From Phycisphaerae bacterium (GTDB taxonomy: Bacteria > Planctomycetota > Phycisphaerae > Phycisphaerales > SM1A02), in assembly GCA_002718515.1 (NCBI GenBank), contig PBEX01000024.1:25276-33152 (forward strand): 7,877 bases of DNA, written 5' to 3'. Below the pieces are notes generated by a model. That model was not told the origin of the DNA, made no database searches, and was given only the letters and a program-made list of their open reading frames with translations. Both the position numbers and the translations under genes were made by a program. The first letter of the stretch is position 1; every line of letters begins with the position of its first letter. Below, piece after piece: positions 1 through 6,145 of the stretch.

Positions 1-598
1 CGCTGAGTTTTTGTAACGCAAGAGGCAAATCCCAAACTTGTTTATTGCGATTGCCCGTGGTGTTTGAAATCACGCGTATCTCAATTGCAGGGGTGTTCAT
101 TTGATTTGCGACATGCAATATGGCAGCGCCTTCCATCGCTTCAGCAATCGCGCCAGTTCGTTCTAACACTTGCTGAGCAAGTTCATCAGTTCCGCTACAT
201 GTTGCAACGGTCGCGATTGGGCCCTTTGTTCCAATGCTTTCTAACTGTTCAAGCATCCACGCGTCTGCTGGCACTTTATTGCCTTCGAACTTGCCAAGCG
301 AAAAACCCATGGCGTCAATTGTTTGGAAGCCGTCAGGGGTTTGTATCCCTTCTTCCATGTACACGCTTTCGCTACCAACGACGACATCCCCGATGTTAAG
401 CCCACTCTCTTTGCATGCTCCAGCAACACCAATATTGACAATCCAATGAAATGGTCCATCACTCAGAAGTGCAGACATCGTTGACGAAGCAGCATTTGTT
501 CTTCCAATACCGCCCGCAACAACAAAAGTTCCCTTTGGTCTTCCGACGGCGTCTGCCTCTGCATCAACTGCAGTCATGATGAGTATGCGGCGTGCCAT
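1..598 (-). CDS. mqnB: Futalosine hydrolase (MqnB), 3' end cut by the window edge
   Basis: Probably removes hypoxanthine from futalosine to give dehypoxanthinyl futalosine, a step of the futalosine menaquinone pathway in the cytoplasm. I translated 199 open residues from the ATG at 598-596 to the left edge; no stop is reached. The fold signature of the MTAN/PNP nucleosidase family is visible: VNIGVAGA (residues 54-61), EAMEGAA (153-159, with the ribose-binding Glu156) and EIRVISNTTGNR (173-184). The ISN with a following GxR and Trp189 is the futalosine hydrolase form; MTA/SAH nucleosidase has Asp in place of Asn179. Family members are a little over 200 residues, so only a few residues should be missing. 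The start shares one base with the hisS stop (TAATG), implying translational coupling. The less likely alternative is another purine nucleoside hydrolase of the same fold. Confidence 0.86.
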   Translation of the reverse strand, partial: MARRILIMTAVDAEADAVGRPKGTFVVAGGIGRTNAASSTMSALLSDGPFHWIVNIGVAGACKESGLNIGDVVVGSESVYMEEGIQTPDGFQTIDAMGFSLGKFEGNKVPADAWMLEQLESIGTKGPIATVATCSGTDELAQQVLERTGAIAEAMEGAAILHVANQMNTPAIEIRVISNTTGNRNKQVWDLPLALQKLS

Positions 599-1839
599 TA
601 AGAGAAATGTTCAACAACTGCATCAAGTGCAAGTTCAACTTGCTCTCCACAATCTAAGTTCTTAACGACGACATTGCCTTGTGCAAGTTCGCCGCCAAGA
701 ATAATGACGTTCTTCGCATTTGCTTTAGCAGCCTCCGTAAGCAACTTGCCAACATTCCGCGTTGTTTTGTAAGACTGCCTTGCATGAACGCCATTTGTTC
801 TCAGTGATGAAACTATGGTTGGGACAAGCGCATCTCCCTCATCAGAAGCGCTTACGACAAAGACGTCAGGTGATTGCAAGTAATCCGCGCCATCGTTTAG
901 CAATCCCTTGTCTTTTAATACCAATGATAGAACAACGTCACCCATGCCAAAGCCAACAGCTGGCATCGATGGTCCGCCAAACATCTCAATAAGTTTGTCA
1001 TACCGCCCACCACCTGCGATGGCTCGCTCGGCGCCACTACGTTCATGAATCTCAAAGACGATGCCAGTATAGTAGGCAAGACCGCGAACAATGCTAAAAT
1101 CAAACGTGCACCAATCGCTCACACCCCATCGTTCTAATTCAGTTTGAAGAACATCAAGATCTGGATGTGAAACGACTGCGTCGCCATCAAACTGAGCAAA
1201 CGCACTTGCGGGTAATCCCGCTTCGTCTAGTTTTGATGTGAAAGTAGCATCATCCATCTTTTCTTTTTTATCTAGCAAGGCAAGGGCTTGGTCGAGTTGA
1301 GATGCATCAAGACCGCCTTCAAGGAGCATGCTCGTCACGACACTTCGGTGACTGATGCGAACGACGACGTCATCGCACGTTAATCCTAGATTGGCAAGCG
1401 CGACTATGGCTGTCGCAATGACTTCAGCATCCGCTGAAGGCGCGTCGATTCCGAGCAGGTCAACATTCCACTGTTTGAACTCTCGAAGTCTTCCCCGTTG
1501 CGGGCGTTCTGCGCGGAAATGGTCTGGGATTCCAAACCACTTTGTTGGAAGCGAAAGAGAGCGTCCCTTTGCTGCTGCCATCCGAGCAAGTGTCGGCGTG
1601 AATTCTGGTCTAAGTGCATAATCAACATCGCCGCCAGCTCTCTTAAAACTGAAGAGTTCGTTTACGATGCCTTCGCCACTTTTTACTGTGTACAAGTCGA
1701 GATGTTCAAACGTTGGTCCTTCAATCTCTTCAAAGCCAGCATTTATTGATGCAGTTCGCCATGCACTTTCAATGTGATGAAGTGCAGCAAGTTCTGCAGG
1801 AAAGAAATCTCTTGTGCCTTTCGGGTGTTGGTGTGCCAC
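598..1839 (-). CDS. hisS: Histidyl-tRNA synthetase
   Basis: Charges tRNA-His with histidine in the cytoplasm; 413 residues, normal for a bacterial class II HisRS. The start is GTG (1839-1837). It is the only usable start, because the in-frame TAA of the upstream mutase lies 12 nt before it. Visible motifs are KGTRDFFP (7-14), motif 2 region RPEFTPTLAR (77-86) with RAERPQRGRLREF (109-121), the histidine-specific RGLAYYTGIVFE (252-263, catalytic Arg252) and AGGGRYDKL (275-283). Motif 3 is PAVGFGMGDVVL (293-304): where E. coli-type enzymes have G-L-E-R-L, this has G-D-V-V-L, so the usual motif 3 Arg is absent. The C-terminal roughly 90 residues form the anticodon-binding domain (VVSASDEGDALVP onward). 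HisZ is unlikely, because the catalytic HisA motif and the anticodon domain are both present. It sits between the mutase and mqnB in an apparent operon. Confidence 0.97.
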   Translation of the reverse strand: MAHQHPKGTRDFFPAELAALHHIESAWRTASINAGFEEIEGPTFEHLDLYTVKSGEGIVNELFSFKRAGGDVDYALRPEFTPTLARMAAAKGRSLSLPTKWFGIPDHFRAERPQRGRLREFKQWNVDLLGIDAPSADAEVIATAIVALANLGLTCDDVVVRISHRSVVTSMLLEGGLDASQLDQALALLDKKEKMDDATFTSKLDEAGLPASAFAQFDGDAVVSHPDLDVLQTELERWGVSDWCTFDFSIVRGLAYYTGIVFEIHERSGAERAIAGGGRYDKLIEMFGGPSMPAVGFGMGDVVLSLVLKDKGLLNDGADYLQSPDVFVVSASDEGDALVPTIVSSLRTNGVHARQSYKTTRNVGKLLTEAAKANAKNVIILGGELAQGNVVVKNLDCGEQVELALDAVVEHFS

Positions 1840-1851
1840 GATGCGGTTAGT

Positions 1852-3465
1852 TTACCACTCTGGACCGCCGCTGTAGCGACCAAAGACATCCGCCATTGCT
1901 TGAACCATTTCACCAAGGGTACAACGAGCAAGTGCACCATCGACGAGCGAAGACATGACATTTTCATCATTTCGCGCGGCATCCCGAATGGCATCTAATG
2001 CTTTCATCGCAGCGTCTTCGTCACGTTCCTTAAGGAATGTGTCTAAGCGTTCGCACTGGGTTGATTCAACCGTGTGTGGAATCTGAAGGATGTCCACTTG
2101 TGTGTCATCATTGCCATCTTCATACGCGTTAACGCCAACGATGACACGGTCTCCTGCTTCCATTTCTTGACCAAAGCGGTACGACGCTTCAGCGATAGAG
2201 CGTCTGAAGTAGCCTTTATGAATGCCGGCTACAACGCCGCCAAGACCATCAATCTCATCGATGATGCCATTGGCATCAGATTCCATTTGATCTGTGAGTG
2301 ATTCGACAAAGTATGAACCCGCAAGCGGGTCAACGGTTCGGTGCACGCCAGTTTCATGTGCGAGAATCTGCTGTGTTCTGAGCGCGACCCTTACGGCAGT
2401 TTCTGTTGGAAGGCCGAGCGTTTCGTCCATCGAATCAGTGTGCAAACTTTGGCAACCACCAAGCACACCAGCCATTGCTTGGTACGCGACGCGAACAATG
2501 TTATTCAGCGGTTGTTGTTCAGTGAGCGAGCAGCCCGCAGTTTGAACGTGCGTACGCATGAGTAGGGAACGATCGTTCTTAGCGCCATACCGTTCCTTCA
2601 TTGCTGTTGCCCAAATTCTGCGAGCAGCACGCAATTTGCAAATTTCTTCGAAGAACTCGTTATGCGAATTGAAGAAGAATGAAAGCCGTGGCGCAAACGC
2701 ATCGACATCAAGCCCGCGTTTCATGCACGCTTCAACATATTCCATGCCATCTCGGAGCGTGAACGCAAGTTCTTGAGTTGCTGTTGAGCCGGCCTCACGA
2801 ATGTGATATCCAGATATGGAAACACTGTTCCATCGTTTCGTATATTGTGTTGCGAATTCAATCGTGTCGACGACGAGTTTCACGGATGCCTCAGGCGGAT
2901 AGATGAACTCGTTTTGTGAGTGGAACTCTTTGAGAATGTCATTCTGTAATGTGCCACCAAGTGCGTTCCAATCGATGCCACGTTCCTTTGCCATCGCGAG
3001 GTACATCGCCCAAATGACGCAAGCAGGACCATTAATCGTTTGGCTGACCGTGACTTCACCAACTGGAATATCGGCGTATAAACGGTGCATGTCATCAATG
3101 GTGTCGATGGCAACACCGCACCGGCCGACTTCACCTGCTGACAATGGGTCGTTACTATCTCGTCCCATCAAGGTTGGTAAATCGAATGCAGTTGAAAGTC
3201 CTGTATTGGTCTTTGTCCCTTTTGCGTTCTCTAGCAAGTACTTAAATCGCGCATTGGTATCTTCAGCAGAGCCAAATCCAGCAAACTGACGCATGGTCCA
3301 TAATCGAGAACGATACATGGTTTCATGGACACCGCGTGTGTATGGAAACTGGCCCGGAAGACCGATCTCTGGGTCAATGTTTCCATCTTTGGGGTTATAA
3401 AGCGGGTCAATGATGTATCCGGAGAGGGATACAGCATCTGCATCTGTTGTATGTGTCGTCGGCAT
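1852..3465 (-). CDS. B12-dependent acyl-CoA mutase catalytic subunit (methylmalonyl-CoA mutase family, isobutyryl-CoA mutase-like active site)
   Basis: Large subunit of an adenosylcobalamin-dependent carbon-skeleton mutase acting on a short acyl-CoA. Family marks, numbered from the upstream ATG at 3495, are PYTRGVHETMYRSRLWTMRQ (51-70), GLSTAFDLPT (99-108), GEVGRCGVAID (121-131) and SISGYHIREAG (226-236, catalytic His231). Two selectivity positions differ from methylmalonyl-CoA mutase: RQFAGF has Phe71 where the Propionibacterium enzyme has Tyr89, and KEFHSQNEFIYPP has Gln194 where it has Arg207. Phe plus Gln is the published isobutyryl-CoA mutase combination. The ORF ends after the TIM barrel with no cobalamin-binding domain (no DxHxxG motif), so a separate small subunit is needed and is not in this window. 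About five residues are inserted before GLSTAFDLPT (AKGTKTNTG). I place the start at 3465, six nt after a TACAAT box. An ATG at 3495 would give 547 residues, but the box would lie inside it. The family is secure; the substrate is an inference. Confidence 0.93.
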   Translation of the reverse strand: MPTTHTTDADAVSLSGYIIDPLYNPKDGNIDPEIGLPGQFPYTRGVHETMYRSRLWTMRQFAGFGSAEDTNARFKYLLENAKGTKTNTGLSTAFDLPTLMGRDSNDPLSAGEVGRCGVAIDTIDDMHRLYADIPVGEVTVSQTINGPACVIWAMYLAMAKERGIDWNALGGTLQNDILKEFHSQNEFIYPPEASVKLVVDTIEFATQYTKRWNSVSISGYHIREAGSTATQELAFTLRDGMEYVEACMKRGLDVDAFAPRLSFFFNSHNEFFEEICKLRAARRIWATAMKERYGAKNDRSLLMRTHVQTAGCSLTEQQPLNNIVRVAYQAMAGVLGGCQSLHTDSMDETLGLPTETAVRVALRTQQILAHETGVHRTVDPLAGSYFVESLTDQMESDANGIIDEIDGLGGVVAGIHKGYFRRSIAEASYRFGQEMEAGDRVIVGVNAYEDGNDDTQVDILQIPHTVESTQCERLDTFLKERDEDAAMKALDAIRDAARNDENVMSSLVDGALARCTLGEMVQAMADVFGRYSGGPEW

Positions 3466-3471
3466 ACCCAT

Positions 3472-3477
3472 ATTGTA
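3472..3477 (-). promoter_or_regulatory. Putative -10 box TACAAT for the mutase-hisS-mqnB operon
   Basis: On the minus strand TACAAT (5 of 6 matches to TATAAT) is followed after six bases by the ATG at 3465-3463. That would put the transcription start on or next to the A of the ATG, giving a leaderless mRNA. No convincing -35 hexamer is seen 16-18 nt upstream. The inference is supported only by position and by similar boxes before two other genes here. Confidence 0.42.
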
Positions 3478-3567
3478 GCACCCCCAAAGATGCAAAGCCC
3501 ATGGGGGCTCGTGATTAGGAAAAAGGGCTTCCGGAGGAGATTTCTGGGGTGAGACTTCCGGTGTGGA

Positions 3568-4068
3568 TTACGGGTCGTAGCCGTCGATGGGGTCTGAACC
3601 GGTCAACGCTCCACCTTCAGCAGACCACCAATCAGGTTGGTCATTGATGTCATCGACGGAAAGCGGTCGGTCGGTCGCTGGTTGAGCATACTCACCTGAG
3701 TCTCTTAAATCGACGATGATTTTTCGTGACCATCTGTCTGGGACTGTGAGTGCATTGGAAAGCGGTCCATACTTTACACTTGATGGGAATACCTCCCACA
3801 TCATGAGGTCAGGGGTGATGACGGCATTGTCGCCACCATCAGTCACAAAATCGATGACGAGTTTCTGCCCAACAGGAATCTCCATCACAAAGAGGTGCTC
3901 GCCGCTTCGTGTATCGATAAGGGTGACCGTTTTGGGAACTTCAGTTGTTGATTCCCACGTTGTGGCGCTGTCTGGTCCATCAGTAAACGGATTTCCGCCT
4001 GGAACATACATTTGGCACCCAGAAGCAAGCAAAAGTGACATTAGACCTAAGTGAAATTGACGCATCAT
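3568..4068 (-). CDS. Small lipoprotein of unknown function
   Basis: Not a family I can name. The N-terminus MMRQFHLGLMSLLLASGC is a lipoprotein signal peptide: one basic residue, a hydrophobic core and a lipobox ending in Ala-Ser-Gly-Cys. The mature protein should therefore be lipid-anchored at the cell envelope and begin at that Cys. The remaining 150 or so residues are polar, with a probably beta-rich centre (TVTLIDTRSGEHLFVMEIPV, then KLVIDFVTDGG) and an acidic, Asp/Pro-rich tail. No catalytic motif is seen. Possible ATG starts are at 4113, 4074, 4068 and 4065. The 4113 start would overlap the divergent ispF promoter and add a charged stretch before the signal peptide, so one of the last three is preferred. 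It stands alone, transcribed away from ispF. Planctomycete genomes carry short proteins that look similar, from memory only. Confidence 0.75.
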   Translation of the reverse strand: MMRQFHLGLMSLLLASGCQMYVPGGNPFTDGPDSATTWESTTEVPKTVTLIDTRSGEHLFVMEIPVGQKLVIDFVTDGGDNAVITPDLMMWEVFPSSVKYGPLSNALTVPDRWSRKIIVDLRDSGEYAQPATDRPLSVDDINDQPDWWSAEGGALTGSDPIDGYDP

Positions 4069-4072
4069 TGTC

Positions 4073-4078
4073 ATCTTA
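4073..4078 (-). promoter_or_regulatory. Putative -10 box TAAGAT for the lipoprotein gene
   Basis: On the minus strand TAAGAT (4 of 6 matches to TATAAT, including the key first TA and last AT) is followed by GACA and then two adjacent ATG codons (4068 and 4065). The spacing again suggests a leaderless mRNA. No clear -35 element is seen. It is back to back with the ispF box about 25 bp away. Confidence 0.3.
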
Positions 4079-4102
4079 CATCGGCATTTACCGCTTGGGG
4101 GG

Positions 4103-4108
4103 TACAAT
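4103..4108 (+). promoter_or_regulatory. Putative -10 box TACAAT for the ispF operon
   Basis: TACAAT lies nine bases before the ispF ATG at 4118, so transcription would begin within about three bases of the start codon. It is the same hexamer as before the mutase gene. No good -35 hexamer is found 16-18 nt upstream. Confidence 0.42.
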
Positions 4109-4117
4109 GCCAATCTG

Positions 4118-4588
4118 ATGAATTATCGAATAGGACATGGTTTTGATCGGCACAGGCTTGAACCGGGTGATGGCGTTGTACTCGGTGGAGTGCTGATTGC
4201 GTGCGGAAAACAGACTGTCGCTCATAGCGACGGCGATGTCTTGCTCCATGCGGTGACGGATGCGATTTACAGTTCAATTGGGTATGGAGACATAGGCACG
4301 CATTTTCCAAACACTGATGAGGCAAACAAAGACAAAGCATCTTCTGCGTTTTTGGCTCACGCATTAGAGCGAAGTAAAGCGCTCGGCTATTCCATCGTGA
4401 ATGTAAGTGTGACGGTGATCTGTGATGAACCGAAGATTGCGAGTGTGCGCGATGAAGTCACCGCATCTGTGTCCGCCTTGCTTGACGCGCCAATTCACAT
4501 ACAAGGCAAAACAACAGAGGGTTGCCAAGCAGTTGATGCAATCGATGTACACGCTGTTGCGTTGCTCTCCTCAGGACAAGCATCATGA
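4118..4588 (+). CDS. ispF: 2-C-methyl-D-erythritol 2,4-cyclodiphosphate synthase (IspF)
   Basis: Converts CDP-methylerythritol 2-phosphate to methylerythritol cyclodiphosphate and CMP in the MEP isoprenoid pathway (cytoplasmic homotrimer). The 156 residues match the usual length. The N-terminal signature RIGHGFDRH supplies metal ligands Asp10 and His12; AHSDGDVLLHAVTDA (35-49) supplies the third ligand His36; GDIGTHFPNTD (57-67) is the conserved nucleotide/phosphate region. The TTE of the nucleotide-binding loop is kept (GKTTEG). The following loop is unusual: E. coli has K-L-G-F-T-G-R-G-E-G after TTE, whereas this has G-C-Q-A-V-D-A-I-D. The conserved N-V-D-V-T is N-V-S-V-T. It is first in a tight operon; its TGA overlaps the ATG of the HD hydrolase (ATGA). 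No IspD fusion is present. Confidence 0.95.
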   Translation: MNYRIGHGFDRHRLEPGDGVVLGGVLIACGKQTVAHSDGDVLLHAVTDAIYSSIGYGDIGTHFPNTDEANKDKASSAFLAHALERSKALGYSIVNVSVTVICDEPKIASVRDEVTASVSALLDAPIHIQGKTTEGCQAVDAIDVHAVALLSSGQAS

Positions 4589-5091
4589 GCACACTTTGGC
4601 AACAAGCAGCAAGTTTCGCAGCGAACGCACACAAACACCAAACCCGCAATGATGGCACGCCGTATGTTGCACATCCTTTTAGAGTTGCAATGACAGTTTC
4701 GCTTCGTTTTGGCAATGCTGATGAAGAAGTGCTTGCAGCAGCGCTGCTACACGATGTCATCGAAGATTGCGATGTTGACTACGACGATCTTTGTGAATCA
4801 TTTGGAAGTCGAGTGGCCGATTTAGTTGCGGTCATGACGAAAGACATGCGACTTGAAGAAACGATTCGCGAAGTTGCATATGACAAACAATTAGCGGATG
4901 GTCCGTGGGAAGGGCGCCTCATCAAACTCGCAGATGTCTATGATAATTTTGTCGACGCTGACAGTGACCACATGAAATCTAAGATGAAGGTGAGGGCGTC
5001 TCGCATACTTACACTGACACAAGGCGATGATTGCCTTCAAAAAGCAAGGCAAGAACTTATTGGACTCGTTGAGGGCGCGAAGGCATGCTGA
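4585..5091 (+). CDS. HD-domain phosphohydrolase, small alarmone (p)ppGpp hydrolase type (MESH1/SpoT-like)
   Basis: Probably removes the 3'-pyrophosphate of (p)ppGpp. At 168 residues it has only the hydrolase domain; there is no synthetase, TGS or ACT domain, and MESH1-type proteins are of similar size. The hallmarks of the SpoT/MESH1 HD fold are in order: HQTRNDGTPYVAHPFRVA (18-35, with Arg21 and metal ligand His30), LLHDVIEDC (54-62, metal pair His56-Asp57 and the Glu60-Asp61 that marks ppGpp hydrolases), VADLVAVMTK (77-86) and IKLADVYDN (113-121, metal ligand Asp117). All catalytic positions I can check are present, so it should be active. A broader HD nucleotide pyrophosphohydrolase role cannot be excluded. 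It is co-translated with ispF (4-nt overlap) and its end overlaps the next gene by 7 nt. Confidence 0.88.
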   Translation: MSTLWQQAASFAANAHKHQTRNDGTPYVAHPFRVAMTVSLRFGNADEEVLAAALLHDVIEDCDVDYDDLCESFGSRVADLVAVMTKDMRLEETIREVAYDKQLADGPWEGRLIKLADVYDNFVDADSDHMKSKMKVRASRILTLTQGDDCLQKARQELIGLVEGAKAC

Positions 5092-5822
5092 ACGTTTGCT
5101 TTGCAGTCTGTCTTTTGTGTTCAGTGCAAACGGAAGCATTGACGCCAAACCAAGTCCTTGAGCATGTTGAGCAAGTCAGTGTGACTGCTGCTTCCGCTGA
5201 CATCACCTATGTCAAGATTGACCCAATCCTTGAGCGGCGCGAAATCCGAACGGGGACGCTTGTCTACCGTGCGTGTGTTGGGCAAAAAGATGCGGCAATT
5301 GCTTTTGACACGCTCATCATTGGGCGGAGAAAAGAAACGCGAGATAAGCGGTATGTTTTCTCAGGTCGGTGGTTTGTTGAAATCGACCCTGAGCAAAAGC
5401 AGTTCATTAAACGCGAACTCGTTTCTCCAGAGAGTGCAAAATCACTCGATCCATTTGCACTTGGTAATGGCCCAGTGCCACTGCCTATTGAGCAAACGAA
5501 AGAGTCGGTGTTGAAAGAGTTTGATGTGACGTCAATCAAAAAACCAACTGAAGGTCTATTGTCAAAACTCGATGACGGAGTTGTCGGCATTCAATTGACG
5601 CCGAAGAACAGCAGTGAGTGGACAACAATCGACCTGTTTTATGACCCTACGACGTGGTTTCCTGTTGGCGTACAAACGCTCGAAACTGATGGAACACTTC
5701 GCCAGAGCAGACTGACGAACGTCAGTCTCACTGAGTTGACTGAATCGCAAAAAGCCCAGTTAGACATTGCTACCCCAGATCCCAAAGAGTGGTCAATCGA
5801 TATTCAGCCCTATTCGAATTGA
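5085..5822 (+). CDS. LolA-like secreted/periplasmic protein
   Basis: 245 residues. The N-terminal 18 or so (MLNVCFAVCLLCSVQTEA) look like a signal peptide cleaved after an Ala, though without the usual Lys or Arg before the hydrophobic core. No other start is possible: an in-frame TGA lies four codons upstream and no GTG or TTG falls between. The mature part resembles the LolA/outer-membrane lipoprotein-sorting beta-barrel group: a long N-terminal helix (LTPNQVLEHVEQVS), then repeated beta strands including RREIRTGTLVYR, YVFSGRWFVEIDPEQKQFIK and a DLFYDPTTWFPVGVQT strand, as in lipid-binding half-barrels. DPFALGNGPVPLPIEQ is a segment I associate with planctomycete homologues. The likely role is lipoprotein or lipid handling in the periplasm, but the exact substrate is unknown. 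Its last 13 bases overlap the convergent ORF on the other strand. Confidence 0.72.
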   Translation: MLNVCFAVCLLCSVQTEALTPNQVLEHVEQVSVTAASADITYVKIDPILERREIRTGTLVYRACVGQKDAAIAFDTLIIGRRKETRDKRYVFSGRWFVEIDPEQKQFIKRELVSPESAKSLDPFALGNGPVPLPIEQTKESVLKEFDVTSIKKPTEGLLSKLDDGVVGIQLTPKNSSEWTTIDLFYDPTTWFPVGVQTLETDGTLRQSRLTNVSLTELTESQKAQLDIATPDPKEWSIDIQPYSN

Positions 5823-6133
5823 CCGTTAAAAGGTGCCTGAACTGGCCAACAGTCACCCCAGGTGTTAATCATTTCCAAGATGTCAGAGACGTTCGTCTCT
5901 CCATCACCTATGACATCGCCTTCAGGAGTGCCCCAACTGCTTATGACTTCAAGGACATCAGTGATGCCGATCACGCCATCGAGAAAGTTGCCAAAGTAAG
6001 CGTCGCAAAGTGCAATCGTTTCGCTGCCACATTCAAAGGCATTAAAGCCGCGTACGAGTAACCAGTCGGTTGCTGAATTCGTGCCAACAAACAATACGCC
6101 TTCAGTTGCTTCATAGATTGAAACGGCTCCCAC
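5810..6133 (-). pseudogene. Dockerin-like C-terminal fragment, probable remnant of a secreted protein
   Basis: An open frame of 107 codons from a GTG at 6133, and open back to the SDR stop at 6148. It has no signal peptide. Its second half holds two dockerin-type units, each with a calcium-loop-like stretch and a short helix ending in WG: NFLDGVIGITDVLEVISSWG, then GDVIGDGETNVSDILEMINT followed by WGDC. In a standard loop (D-x-N-x-D-G-x-x-x-x-x-D) the first unit has lost the first Asp and the Asn, and the second has Ile for the Asn. The first half (VSIYEATEGVLFVGTNSATD) looks like the end of an extracellular domain. This is how large secreted Phycisphaerae proteins usually end, so it is best read as a decayed tail whose front is gone. 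A real short protein, or a readthrough extension of the SDR, is possible but less likely. Function unknown. Confidence 0.5.
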
Positions 6134-6145
6134 GTGGTCTAGTTT

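Noticed and set aside
64..399. Plus-strand ORF of 111 codons near the left edge
   Set aside because: Antisense to the clearly recognisable mqnB; no motif or signal supports it.
1852..1854. Possible mutase-HisRS fusion, since hisS is in the same frame after the mutase stop
   Set aside because: A clear TAA separates them and hisS begins with its own GTG directly before the conserved N-terminal motif; the shared frame is likely chance.
2903..3289. Plus-strand ORF of 128 codons opposite the mutase gene
   Set aside because: It lies wholly antisense to a strongly conserved mutase, matches no known family and has low-complexity Ser/Pro composition typical of a shadow frame.
3480..3516. G/C-rich inverted repeat (CCCCCA...TGGGGG, also AGCCC-ATGG-GGGCT) upstream of the mutase start
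   Set aside because: Stems of only 5-6 bp and no following T-run on either strand; not convincing as a terminator or operator.
3716..4054. Plus-strand ORF of 112 codons opposite the lipoprotein gene
   Set aside because: The minus strand carries a good lipoprotein signal peptide; the plus frame has no recognisable feature.
6130..6137. Palindrome CCACGTGG just after the SDR stop
   Set aside because: A single 8-bp palindrome between a stop and a remnant ORF, with no second copy or promoter context.
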